This document shows, piece by piece, positions 1 through 7,890 of a stretch of DNA of 47,626 nucleotides. Both the position numbers and the translations under genes were made by a program. The notes under the pieces were generated by a model. The model searched no databases and was not told the DNA's origin. It saw nothing but the letters and a program-made list of their open reading frames with translations. The stretch lies in the NCBI GenBank assembly GCA_025965175.1, contig JAOPXL010000210.1:1-47626 (forward strand). The letters run 5' to 3'. The DNA comes from Aeromicrobium sp. (GTDB taxonomy: Bacteria > Actinomycetota > Actinomycetes > Propionibacteriales > Nocardioidaceae). Each line of letters opens with the position of its first letter. Within the stretch, counting starts at the first letter, position 1.

Positions 1-988
1 GAGCCAGCAGCTCTGCCTTGACCGGGTCCTTGATCTGGGGCTTGATCTTGCTCTTCCAGAACTCATACGTCAGCGCATTTGTCTCGGCATTGAACAGATA
101 GTCCGAGAAATTTCCCAACCAGAATGCGAATCCTCCCTTGTTCCACAGGCTCTCAAAGAGCGCATTGCGCTCTTCCTCCGGGGTTTCGACACCGCTCCGA
201 ATGTCAAAGTCGTAGTCGATCGCCGCGTGCGTTTCCCGGCATTTCGCCGCAACATCGGGCATTTTTTCCTTGATCGCAGCTTGTTCCTCGTCGTCCAAGT
301 GCTTCTGTTGCATGGGCAATGAAATATTCGGAGTGCGCTGGAAAACTGTGAGGTGTTCCACTACTGGGCCCGCTTCCTGCACCACCTGAACGGCACTTGC
401 GCCAGTTCCGATGATCGCGACCCGTTTGCCCGTCATATCCAGATCGGAACGCCAACGTGCAGTGTGAACGAGCTCTCCTCGGTATGCATCCATATCGGGG
501 ATGGATGGTACGTAGGGTTCTGTGGTCGACCCAGTCGCGAACACCACGAACCTCGCCCGAAAGGTGACTCCGTCCTGCGATTCGAGGGTCCACATCCGCT
601 GATCCTCGTCGAACGTCGCGTTCACGACCTTCGTGTTGAAACGACAGTCCTTGCTCAGGTCCAGCTTCGAATCGACATAAGCGAAATAGCGACGCATTTC
701 CTCATGGCCGGGGTACATCTCCGAGAAGTCCCAGTCCTTCCAGAGGTACTCGTCGGTGAACTGATACACCGGGGCGTGGCTGTCCACCCTCGCTCCTGGG
801 TAGCGATTGAGGCTCCAGGCGCCGCCGAAGCAGCCACTGGCTTCGAGGAGGACCACAGAGAATCCCCGGTCCCGAAGATGGCGCAATTGATAGATGCCAC
901 CGAAACCTCCGCCGACGACGATCACGTCGTAGGTGTTGGCTCCTGCAGACTGTTCCACGGCGTTCTCCAGAACGTCGGTTGCGGTCAT
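1..988 (-). CDS. Baeyer-Villiger monooxygenase (FAD/NADPH), N-terminal part, truncated by window edge
   Basis: The frame opens at ATG 988 and stays open to the left edge, giving about 329 of the roughly 540 residues usual for cyclohexanone-monooxygenase-type enzymes. Visible in order are the FAD Rossmann motif GGGFGG (residues 26-31), the Baeyer-Villiger fingerprint YRGELVHTARW (169-179, Tyr in place of the usual Phe), the NADPH motif GTGASA (194-199) and the segment VFQRTPN (215-221), typical of this class. Members insert one oxygen into ketones to give esters or lactones, using NADPH and O2. The C-terminal third is outside the window. A promoter and an inverted repeat lie upstream (1126-1178). 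The ketone substrate is unknown. Confidence 0.93.
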   Translation of the reverse strand, partial: MTATDVLENAVEQSAGANTYDVIVVGGGFGGIYQLRHLRDRGFSVVLLEASGCFGGAWSLNRYPGARVDSHAPVYQFTDEYLWKDWDFSEMYPGHEEMRRYFAYVDSKLDLSKDCRFNTKVVNATFDEDQRMWTLESQDGVTFRARFVVFATGSTTEPYVPSIPDMDAYRGELVHTARWRSDLDMTGKRVAIIGTGASAVQVVQEAGPVVEHLTVFQRTPNISLPMQQKHLDDEEQAAIKEKMPDVAAKCRETHAAIDYDFDIRSGVETPEEERNALFESLWNKGGFAFWLGNFSDYLFNAETNALTYEFWKSKIKPQIKDPVKAELLA

Positions 989-1125
989 TGATTGCACCTT
1001 TCAGGCGTCGAGATGGGGGCGGGCGGTCAGCTCGTTGCTGCCCTTCGGCGAGCGATCGGCCGAGCTTGAGAGTGGGAGACAGAGCCGCCTGGGCGTTCCC
1101 AGGCCTCCCGTGGTGTGTGATCTAC

Positions 1126-1154
1126 ACGATAGTTGCCGTGCTTGAAGTACGCAA
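1126..1154 (-). promoter_or_regulatory. Candidate promoter of the Baeyer-Villiger monooxygenase gene
   Basis: On the minus strand TTGCGT (1149-1154) and TATCGT (1126-1131) are separated by exactly 17 nt, a sigma-70-type arrangement with four of six matches in each box. The predicted start leaves a leader of roughly 130 nt before ATG 988. The inverted repeat at 1155-1178 directly abuts the -35 box. This is read from consensus only. Confidence 0.4.
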
Positions 1155-1178
1155 GTAGAAAAGAGATTTCTTATCTAC
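1155..1178. promoter_or_regulatory. 24-bp inverted repeat, candidate operator
   Basis: Plus strand GTAGAAAAGA, spacer GATT, then TCTTATCTAC. The 10-nt arms pair at 9 of 10 positions. It is an AT-rich patch in GC-rich DNA and sits immediately upstream of the -35 box proposed for the monooxygenase gene, a typical place for an activator site. The cognate regulator is not in view and may lie left of the window. Confidence 0.5.
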
Positions 1179-1199
1179 GTAAACTGAGGCGTCGCCGGG

Positions 1200-1895
1200 G
1201 GTCGGTTGATGCCGCGCACAGACGAGATGCGCCTGGAATTTGGGGCCGAACCCCAGCGACCGATACAGATCACCTCGATGAGTCCCGATGCACGGTCACG
1301 GTGCGCTGGCCCGGCTCGGGTGTGCTCCACGCCGTGCAGAGGGCCGTCGAGTGGTACGAAGCCGAACTGTGAGTGCTCGACGTAGAACCCAACCGCTTCC
1401 TCGCGCCGTTCACCTCTGGGTGTTCGCCGCCCCGGCGGTCTCCCTGGCCTACCTCACGCCTCTGGCCGCAGGGCTGCTGCCGGGACAGGCCCTCCTGTTC
1501 AGCCGCGTACGCCGGGATCCTCGTCCAGCCAGCCGCGGCCGCGCTCGTCCGCCGGGGGCGGCACGGTCATCGTCACCGCGTGGCCGTCCGTGGTCGTCGT
1601 CGGCAGGTGTGAGGTGCTGACCTACACCGGCTTGGCCGCACCCTTGTACTCTCCTCGCCCCCAGGAGCGCTCCGGCCTGGCGCCGGCGAACCTCCTGCTG
1701 AGGATGGCCGGCCTGGCCGCGCTCACGGCCGTGTTCCTGGTGCTGGGCGCGGCCCGCAGCCACGACACCCGTGCCGGGAGCGACGCCGCGGTCCTTGCGG
1801 GGTCCGCTGAGCGGCGCGGCAAGGACGGATGGGTCCGTCCAGTCCTCAGGAGCGTGCTGCCCCAATCTGGCCGGAAAGACGCAAGGTCCGACTGA
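1200..1895 (+). other. Region without an intact gene; possible decayed membrane-protein gene
   Basis: No frame here gives a recognisable protein. Hydrophobic stretches appear in succession in three plus-strand frames: WVFAAPAVSLAYLTPLAAGLL near 1420-1485, AYAGILVQPAAAALV near 1508-1552, and LLLRMAGLAALTAVFLVLGA near 1695-1755, the last in a frame that ends at 1895. This pattern would fit a membrane-protein gene broken by two or more frameshifts, but GC-rich non-coding DNA can mimic it. I see no RNA gene or clear promoter between 1180 and 2010. The span 1896-2018 also holds nothing I can support. Confidence 0.2.
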
Positions 1896-2034
1896 CTAAG
1901 GCTTGCCGCTACGCAGCTCGGTCAGGATCTGGCGCGTCATCCGCCGCGTTCAGACAAGACTGAATCCAGATGCGTTGGGCCTATGAACGTGTAGTTGCTG
2001 GCCGCGCGGCCGATATCTGGGGAAGCAGACTCAG

Positions 2035-2604
2035 ATGTGTCATTTGGGCGCTGACCGGGAATTACGTGGTGTGATGCATTCCGTGCGAGAACAACGCCTG
2101 GCCGACCTGTATGACCTGTGGGCTGCCAAGGTGCACGCCTACGCGCTTCGCCACTGCGGGGTGGAGGGCGCCGAGGATGTCGTGTCCGAGACGTTCATTG
2201 TGGCGTGGCGACGCATCGACGTCATACCTGAGAACGCGCTGCCGTGGTTGCTGGTGGTTGCGCGCAACACGATTGCCCACCGGCGGCGGTCGGCGGGACG
2301 ACGCGCGCGTCTCGATGACGCGTTGGCCGCTCGATCGCCCGACCAGCGCACGACCGAGGAGATCGCCACGTCTCGCCTGGAGACGCTTGAGGCTTTGCGG
2401 CACCTGAGCGCAAAGGAACGCGAGGCGGTGTTGCTCATCGCGTGGGACGGACTGACGATCACAGCGGCCGCCGACGTGGCGGGGTGTCGCGACCGCGCCT
2501 TCCGGGCCAGGTTGACACGAGCACGAGCCCACCTGCAGGCCGCACTGAATCCCCCCGCAACGCCCCTCCCCTTCGTTGAGCCCGCACAGGAGCCCACATC
2601 ATGA
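2035..2604 (+). CDS. ECF-type RNA polymerase sigma factor
   Basis: 189 residues. A sigma region 2 spans about residues 22-85 (LADLYDLWAAKVHAYALRH, then AEDVVSETFIVAWRRID), and a region 4 helix-turn-helix spans about 140-182 (HLSAKEREAVLLIAWDGL, then FRARLTRARAHL). It would direct RNA polymerase to a small regulon. The start is uncertain: ATG 2035 has GGGGAAG (2019-2025) at 9 nt, while GTG 2071 and ATG 2074 would also keep both domains. The stop overlaps the next start by 4 nt (ATGA), so the pair is translationally coupled. No classical zinc-binding anti-sigma gene is visible, and the downstream membrane protein takes that position. Confidence 0.85.
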   Translation: MCHLGADRELRGVMHSVREQRLADLYDLWAAKVHAYALRHCGVEGAEDVVSETFIVAWRRIDVIPENALPWLLVVARNTIAHRRRSAGRRARLDDALAARSPDQRTTEEIATSRLETLEALRHLSAKEREAVLLIAWDGLTITAAADVAGCRDRAFRARLTRARAHLQAALNPPATPLPFVEPAQEPTS

Positions 2605-3500
2605 CCATCGACACCCGTCTCCAAGAACTCGCTCCCGATCCTGCCTACTCCGCTGAACAGGTCGGTCTCATCCGCGCTCGGGTCCTCGACCGCGCCGCGG
2701 CGCTCGACGACACTTCTCGGCGCCGGACTCTGCCACGGCCGGGGCGTCGTTTGCTGGTGGGCGGCGCGCTGGCCCTGACCGTCGCTGGCGCGTTGATCAT
2801 CGGACCAGTGCTGGACCCGGCCCCCGGCCCGTTCGCAGCGAACGCCTTGACACCGTTGGCCCAAGCCGCACAGCGCACTGAAGTTCCACCCTTGTCCAAC
2901 GGACAAGTTCTGCACCGCACCACGGAGCACCGCATGACTGAGGCCGCGTCCGGAAAGGTCACCAACATGCGGCAAGAGGAGTGGACGCTCGGTGACGGAA
3001 CGTTTTATCGCCAAACGACAGTCGACGGCGAGGTCGGTCCGGTCGAGTACTCGGGCCCCTCTGCGTCGGACGACTTTACGCCCGGTGAAATCGCCGCCCT
3101 TCCGACGGACCCTGCTGAACTGCTCAAGGCAGTCAAAAACTCCCCTCAGGCCGCCTCCTACTGTGGAGATGGGTGCTCGGGCGAGCAGTCGCTGTTGGGC
3201 ACGATCATCTATCGCGGCTACGCACCGACCAAGGTCTGGGCCGCGGCCATTGAGGCCTACGGCAGCTTCGACGATGTGCAGGTTCGCGTCGATGAGGCAA
3301 AGCACCTCACGTACGTCACGGAGGTTGCCAAGGGCGGGCCTCTCACGATGCGCTTCGACAGCGCCACAGGGCGGCTGCTCGGCTACCACTCGACAAGTCC
3401 CCAGGACGGCGGTCGCACCGACACCATGAGAGCGCTTCTCTCCAAGGTAGAAAACGGCGTCCCGGCCCGAATCGTTGGCGACGCGAGACGGCAGGAGTGA
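2601..3500 (+). CDS. CU044_5270-family membrane-anchored protein paired with the sigma factor
   Basis: 299 residues. A short cytosolic N-terminus (about 1-48) is followed by one membrane segment (LLVGGALALTVAGALIIGPV, about 50-69) and a large extracytoplasmic domain with an isolated Cys pair (YCGDGCS). Layout and position match actinobacterial proteins annotated as CU044_5270 family, usually encoded just after an ECF sigma gene. Whether they act as anti-sigma factors or as sensors is not established. Translation is coupled to the sigma gene by ATGA. The stop at 3498-3500 lies less than 50 nt from the broken end of an IS3 element, so any gene that once followed may have been displaced. Confidence 0.75.
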   Translation: MTIDTRLQELAPDPAYSAEQVGLIRARVLDRAAALDDTSRRRTLPRPGRRLLVGGALALTVAGALIIGPVLDPAPGPFAANALTPLAQAAQRTEVPPLSNGQVLHRTTEHRMTEAASGKVTNMRQEEWTLGDGTFYRQTTVDGEVGPVEYSGPSASDDFTPGEIAALPTDPAELLKAVKNSPQAASYCGDGCSGEQSLLGTIIYRGYAPTKVWAAAIEAYGSFDDVQVRVDEAKHLTYVTEVAKGGPLTMRFDSATGRLLGYHSTSPQDGGRTDTMRALLSKVENGVPARIVGDARRQE

Positions 3501-3546
3501 TACCGCATCCCAACCCCTCTCTCGGCGAGGAACGCTCCGGTTCGTT

Positions 3547-3996
3547 CACGACCCGCCTGGAGTAGGCGTCCAGGATCGCGCAGCAGTAGATCTTGCCTTC
3601 ACGAGTCGGATGCTCCGTAATGTCCGTGACCCACAGCTGGTTCGGCCCCTGACGTCCGAAGTCGCGCTTGACCAGGTCGGTGGAGATGTCGTCGGCTCTG
3701 ATGCGCTTCCATTTGCGACGCCCGGAGATCCCCTGGATTCCTGCGCGGCGCATCAGCAGCTCGACCTGTCCATGGCCCACCACAACCCCTCTGCCAAGCG
3801 TCAGCACGGCATGCACTCGTCGGGCACCGTAGGTGCCGCGTGACTCCGTATGGATCTGGCTGATGAGATCGGTGAGCATCGCGTGCCGGACACCCCGTTC
3901 GGACGGCGCCCGATTGCGGTGTTCGTAGAACCCGGCCTCGGAGACACCCAGCACCCGGCAGGCGACCTGCACAGCATGATCTTCCGCGGCGATCAC
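3547..3996 (-). pseudogene. IS3-family transposase OrfB, 3' truncated
   Basis: The frame starts at ATG 3996, overlapping the OrfA stop by 4 nt as is common in IS3 elements. The N-terminal helix-turn-helix part has the HTH_21 type segment SRGTYGARRVHAVL. The retroviral-integrase-like core begins with NQLWVTDITEHP, where the Asp of TDIT is the first catalytic residue, and ends at DAYSRRVV. The second Asp and the Glu are missing; downstream residues come from an unrelated frame. About half of the usual roughly 280 residues remain, so the enzyme is dead. Confidence 0.88.
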
Positions 3997-4308
3997 TTCG
4001 ACCGCCGCGTACCGACTTTTGGGCTGGTCTCCTCCTTCAACAACTCGACCGCCCGACGTGCAATGGCCAGTTCGGTCTCGAGCTCGCGGATTCGCTTGTT
4101 CGCAGTCGCAAGCTCGCCCTTCTCAGCGCTGCTCAACCCTGGTGTCTCGCCTCGATCGACCCGGTCCTGTCGGCGCCAGTTGTAGATCGTCTGATCGCTG
4201 ATGTCCAAGTCGTGCGCGGCACTAGCGACGCTGCGCCCAAGCCGCCAGCAGGTCGAGGACCTTGCGTCTGAACTCCGCCGAACATCTGTTCCTCCTGATG
4301 TCAGACAC
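3993..4308 (-). pseudogene. IS3-family transposase OrfA, frameshifted
   Basis: The N-terminal part starts at GTG 4308 (VSDIRRNRCSAEFRRKVLDL) in one frame, and the rest (GRSVASAAHDLDISDQTIYN, then a leucine-zipper-like ELETELAIARRAVELLKEE) continues in another. The frames join if one base is removed at about 4239-4240, so a single-base insertion disrupts the gene. OrfA normally binds the IS ends and supplies the DNA-binding half of the OrfAB transposase. With OrfB also truncated, this is decay rather than programmed frameshifting. Confidence 0.82.
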
Positions 4309-4431
4309 CAGAATCCACAAATTTCGACTCCGTAGAACCCGGGACACACCAGAGCCTCCAGCAAACCCGGAGCGATTCAAGACGTTCATTGAGAGCCCAC
4401 ATGCCAGCACGGGTTGCACCGCACCGCAAAG

Positions 4432-5892
4432 TCAGCCGGCCGAAGTCACGCCGTCTGCTCGACGCGGTATGCGTTCAGGATTGTCGTCCCGCAACGCGGG
4501 AGGCAAGAGAGCCTGGGGGAAGTTCTGGTAGGCGACCGGACGCAGGAACCGGTCGATGGCCGCCGTGCCCACGGACGTGCTCCCGGGCACGCTGGTCGCG
4601 GGATACGGTCCGCCGTGCTGCTGCGCGTACGTGACGGAGACCCCGGTCGGCCACTGGTTCCAGAGCAGACGGCCGGCCCGTGTCGCGAGCAGGCGGACGA
4701 GGGCATGGACGTCGTCGCCCTCCTCACCAAGGATGGTGGCCGTGAGCTGGCCCTCCAGACCGGCCGCGAGTGCGACCAGCGATGCCTCGTCGCGGTAGGT
4801 GACGACCAGCGACGTCGGCCCGAAGCACTCGACCAAGAGCGCCGCCGGATCCTTGATGACCGCGTCGACGTCCGTAAGCAGGATGGTCGGCGCCGGAGGG
4901 GCGGCGTACGCACCCTCCTCGTCCGTCAGGGACACGACCGACTCATGTGACATCAGCCGTTCGAGCACCTCCACGTACCCCTCCTGGATGCGCTCGTTGA
5001 GCAGCTGACCCGCCGCCGGCCGCTCGGACGATCGGAGGAGCTGCGGGATGTCGGAGTCCTCCGGCACGACGAGCACTCCTGGCTTCGTGCACAGCTGGCC
5101 AGCACTCATCGACATCGACTCGAGATAGCCCGCGGCGATCTCCTGCGGTCGCGCGGCGGCCGCCGCCCGGGTCACGAAGGTCGGGTTGACGCTGCCCATC
5201 TCCGCGTAGAAGGGGATCGGCTCGGGCCGCGAGCCGGCAATGTCGAGTAGCGCGCGACCTCCGGCGATGGACCCCGTGAACGAGCCCGCCTTGATCCGCC
5301 CGTCAGTGAGCACGTCTTGCGCCGCCCGGGTGCCGGTCACCAGTGCGAACAGCCCCGTCGGCGCACCCGTCGACGCCAGCGCATCCCTCACGACCCGCGC
5401 GGTCGCCACCGAGAGGCGGGGATGGCCCGGGTGCACCTTGAGGACGACCGGGCACCCCGCGGCCAGCGCAGAGGCGGTGTCACCCCCGGCCACGCTGAAG
5501 GCGAACGGGAAGTTGCTCGCGGCGAAGACAACGACCGGGCCGATCGGCTCGAGGACGCGACGGAGGTCCGGTCTGGGCGCGCCCATCGGCCAGGCGTCGT
5601 CCGCTGGGTCGATGCGGGCATCCAGGTAGGACCCCTCCGTCAGGACGTCCGCGAAGAGGCGGAGCTGGAACGTCGTGCGACCGAGCTCGAACCGCAACCT
5701 CCCGTCCGGGATGTGCGTCTCGTCGTGGGCGAGCGGCACCAGCTCGTCCGCAGCGGCGTCGAGCGCGTCGGCCACTGCGACCAGACCCACGGCCCGGTCC
5801 GCTGCCGGCGTCGCCGCCCACAGCGGGGCGGCGATCGATGCCTCGGCAAGGATCTGCTCGACGAGCTCGGGGGTTGTCGTCTCGGATGTCAT
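4432..5892 (-). CDS. NADP-type aldehyde dehydrogenase, 2-oxoglutarate-semialdehyde dehydrogenase-like
   Basis: 486 residues of the ALDH superfamily. The Asn of FAASNFPFAFSV (N127), the general-base Glu in YAEMGSVNP (E231) and the nucleophile Cys in GQLCTKPG (C268) are present. The QLCTKPG context and the C-terminal FLRPVAYQNFPQALLPPALR are typical of 2,5-dioxovalerate (2-oxoglutarate semialdehyde) dehydrogenases, which end non-phosphorylative sugar-acid and hydroxyproline pathways by forming 2-oxoglutarate. This is the last gene of the 26-gene run, 43 nt after the Zn-ADH. A 2-keto-3-deoxy-acid dehydratase-like FAH protein (7887-8789) in the same operon supports the assignment. Other aldehyde substrates remain possible. 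Confidence 0.87.
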   Translation of the reverse strand: MTSETTTPELVEQILAEASIAAPLWAATPAADRAVGLVAVADALDAAADELVPLAHDETHIPDGRLRFELGRTTFQLRLFADVLTEGSYLDARIDPADDAWPMGAPRPDLRRVLEPIGPVVVFAASNFPFAFSVAGGDTASALAAGCPVVLKVHPGHPRLSVATARVVRDALASTGAPTGLFALVTGTRAAQDVLTDGRIKAGSFTGSIAGGRALLDIAGSRPEPIPFYAEMGSVNPTFVTRAAAAARPQEIAAGYLESMSMSAGQLCTKPGVLVVPEDSDIPQLLRSSERPAAGQLLNERIQEGYVEVLERLMSHESVVSLTDEEGAYAAPPAPTILLTDVDAVIKDPAALLVECFGPTSLVVTYRDEASLVALAAGLEGQLTATILGEEGDDVHALVRLLATRAGRLLWNQWPTGVSVTYAQQHGGPYPATSVPGSTSVGTAAIDRFLRPVAYQNFPQALLPPALRDDNPERIPRRADGVTSAG

Positions 5893-5935
5893 CAGAGGTC
5901 TCCTGTTGGTGGTGTGGTGAGACGTGGCAACGCGC

Positions 5936-7033
5936 TCACGTCATGCTGATCACGGCTCGACCGACAGCGCCACCGGCCAGCCCGGCCAGCGCGTCGTTCA
6001 CATCGTCGAGTCGGTAGGCGCGCCCACGGAGCCGGTCGAGCGGGATGCGGCCGGCGCGATAGAGATCGAGGATCCGCGGGAGCTGGACGCCGATGTTGGA
6101 CGAGCCGTAAAGACTGCCCTGGAGCGACTTCTCGGCCTGGACGAGGTTGTTGAGGGGGACGCTGAGCTGGTCCGCCGGACCCCCGAGCCCCACCATGAAG
6201 GTCGTGCCTCCCGGCCGCAGGCTCGCCATCGCCTGCGTCACGGTCTCCTGACGGCCGATCGCGTCGACCGCCCACTGGGCTCCCGTCCCCGTGATGGCCA
6301 GCACTTCCTGAGCGACGTCCTGGCGGCGTGAGTCGATCACGTGAGTCGCGCCGAGCTCGCGCGCCTTGTCGAGCTTCTCGTCAGAGATGTCGACGGCGAT
6401 GATCGGGTGCGCGCCCACGAGCTTCGCCCCGATGATCGCGGAGAGCCCGACCCCGCCCGCACCGATCACGAGGATGGCCTGCCCGGCCGCCCCCGGCATC
6501 CGGTTCAGGACCACCCCCATGCCCGTGACCACGGCGCATCCGACGATGGCGGCGATGTCCGACGGGATGTCGTCCGGGACACGCAGCACCGACTCCTGCG
6601 AGACCACGCACTCCTCGGCGAAGCAGGACAACCCCATCAGGTGGTGCACCTCCTCGTCGCCGGCGTGCAACCGCGTGCCGCCGCGGAGAAGCCCGTTGGA
6701 CTCGGCGTGGACGCGACCCCTGACGCACAACCCCGGGCGGCCACTCGAGCAGTACTCGCACTGCCCGCACCGGGGTCGCCAGGTCAGGACGACCTTGTCG
6801 CCGGGAGCAAGAGCCTCCACCCCCGGCCCGACCTCGACAACGACCCCGGCGCCCTCGTGGCCGAGGACTATTGGGACCCTCGAGGGCAGGTCTCCTCGTG
6901 CGTAGTGCAGGTCGCTGTGACACACACCCGTCGCCTCGATGCGTACGCGGACCTCCCCAGTTCTGGGCGCACCCAGCGTGAGGTCCTCGATCGTCAACGG
7001 GTGATGCGGCGACCGCAGGACGGCCGCCCTCAC
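5936..7033 (-). CDS. Zinc-dependent medium-chain alcohol dehydrogenase
   Basis: 365 residues. The catalytic zinc site is seen as GVCHSD (about 37-42) and GHEGAGVV (about 58-65). The structural zinc lobe is CGQCEYCSSGRPGLC (about 89-103). The NAD(P) Rossmann motif is VIGAGGVGLSA (about 194-204). It would oxidise an alcohol or reduce an aldehyde. GTG 7033 overlaps the preceding stop as GTGA, so it is coupled to the FAH gene upstream. The aldehyde dehydrogenase that follows could take the product, giving a plausible alcohol to aldehyde to acid pair. Confidence 0.9.
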   Translation of the reverse strand: MRAAVLRSPHHPLTIEDLTLGAPRTGEVRVRIEATGVCHSDLHYARGDLPSRVPIVLGHEGAGVVVEVGPGVEALAPGDKVVLTWRPRCGQCEYCSSGRPGLCVRGRVHAESNGLLRGGTRLHAGDEEVHHLMGLSCFAEECVVSQESVLRVPDDIPSDIAAIVGCAVVTGMGVVLNRMPGAAGQAILVIGAGGVGLSAIIGAKLVGAHPIIAVDISDEKLDKARELGATHVIDSRRQDVAQEVLAITGTGAQWAVDAIGRQETVTQAMASLRPGGTTFMVGLGGPADQLSVPLNNLVQAEKSLQGSLYGSSNIGVQLPRILDLYRAGRIPLDRLRGRAYRLDDVNDALAGLAGGAVGRAVISMT

Positions 7034-7890
7034 GGAGCGTTCACGAGCCGCTGTCGTTGGCTCCCGAGACCCTCGATGCCAAGCTCCATCACGTCACCGG
7101 CCACGAGGTAAGGGAACCTGCCGGACAGTGCCACGCCCTGGGGAGTGCCCGTATTGATCAGGTCGCCCGGCTCGAGCACCAGGAACTGCGACAGGTTCCA
7201 CACCAGCTCACGCACGGAGAACACCATGTCGGACGTCGACGAGTCCTGCCGCGGCTCGCCGTTGACGGTCGACCACAGCCGGAGGTTCTGCTCCGAGACG
7301 GTGTCGGCAGGCACGAGAGCCGGGCCGAGCGGGTTGAACGTCTCGCAGCACTTGCCCTTGGACCACTGCCCCAGCGACTCGTCCATCTGGTAGCTGCGCT
7401 CCGACACGTCGTTGCTGACCGTGTAGCCCGCGATCACCCCCGCAGCGTCGTCCGGGCTGTCCAGGTAGCGCGCACGGCGGCCGATGACGATGCCGAGCTC
7501 GACCTCCCAGTCGACCTTCTGCGCATGGGGTGGGACGTGGACGTCGTCGTTCGGTCCGACCACCGTGTTCGGGTGCTTGAAGAACAGGATCGGCTTGCTG
7601 GGAGGCGGATCGTTGGTCTCCGCGGCATGGGCGGCATAGTTCTGCCCAATGCACAGCACGGCCTGCGGACGGGCGATCGGTGCACCGATCCGGAGCGACT
7701 CCGCACCGTCGAGGACCGGCAGACGCCCCGCCGCCAGCGCGTCCCGTGCTCGTCCTATCCCGTTGTCGGCCAAGAATGCGCCGTCGATGTCAGTCGTCAG
7801 TGACGCCAGATCACGCACGACTCCTTCGTCGTCCCGAAGGGCCGCTCGTTCGGCTCCGGCAGCGCCTAGTCGCATGAGCTCCATAGTCAT
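7030..7890 (-). CDS. Fumarylacetoacetate hydrolase-family protein (2,4-diketo-3-deoxy acid hydrolase-like)
   Basis: 286 residues of the FAH fold. The core carries CIGQNYAAHAAE (about 78-89), the metal-site segment DWEVELGIVIG (about 124-134), VSNDVSERSYQ, and the C-terminal LEPGDLINTGTPQGV with a family-typical final GIEGLGSQRQ. These signatures and the N-terminal layout resemble 2,4-didehydro-3-deoxy-L-rhamnonate hydrolases, which cleave a 2,4-diketo acid to pyruvate and a hydroxy acid. That specificity is inferred from general resemblance only; isomerase or decarboxylase roles also occur in the family. ATGA coupling joins it to the FAH paralogue upstream, and GTGA joins it to the Zn-ADH downstream. 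Confidence 0.87.
   Translation of the reverse strand: MTMELMRLGAAGAERAALRDDEGVVRDLASLTTDIDGAFLADNGIGRARDALAAGRLPVLDGAESLRIGAPIARPQAVLCIGQNYAAHAAETNDPPPSKPILFFKHPNTVVGPNDDVHVPPHAQKVDWEVELGIVIGRRARYLDSPDDAAGVIAGYTVSNDVSERSYQMDESLGQWSKGKCCETFNPLGPALVPADTVSEQNLRLWSTVNGEPRQDSSTSDMVFSVRELVWNLSQFLVLEPGDLINTGTPQGVALSGRFPYLVAGDVMELGIEGLGSQRQRLVNAP

Larger units (their letters stand above)
3547..4308 (-). mobile_element. IS3-family insertion sequence remnant
   Basis: It contains a frameshifted OrfA (3993-4308) and an OrfB cut off just after the first catalytic Asp of the DDE triad (3547-3996). OrfB homology stops at about 3547, where the reading frame runs into unrelated DNA next to the sigma-factor pair. 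The outer boundary upstream of OrfA is not defined; I found no convincing terminal inverted repeat between 4309 and 4431. The element cannot move by itself. It marks the left border of the large catabolic cluster. Confidence 0.85.

Noticed and set aside
1082-1091. Ten-base match (gagccgcctg) to the 3' end of tRNA-Thr, a possible island attachment repeat
   Set aside because: Ten bases is too short in GC-rich DNA of this length, and no integrase gene is present. No longer repeat of the tRNA end was found.
2139-3389. A 416-codon minus-strand open frame across the sigma-factor pair
   Set aside because: It is antisense to two coupled genes with clear family features and has no motif of its own.
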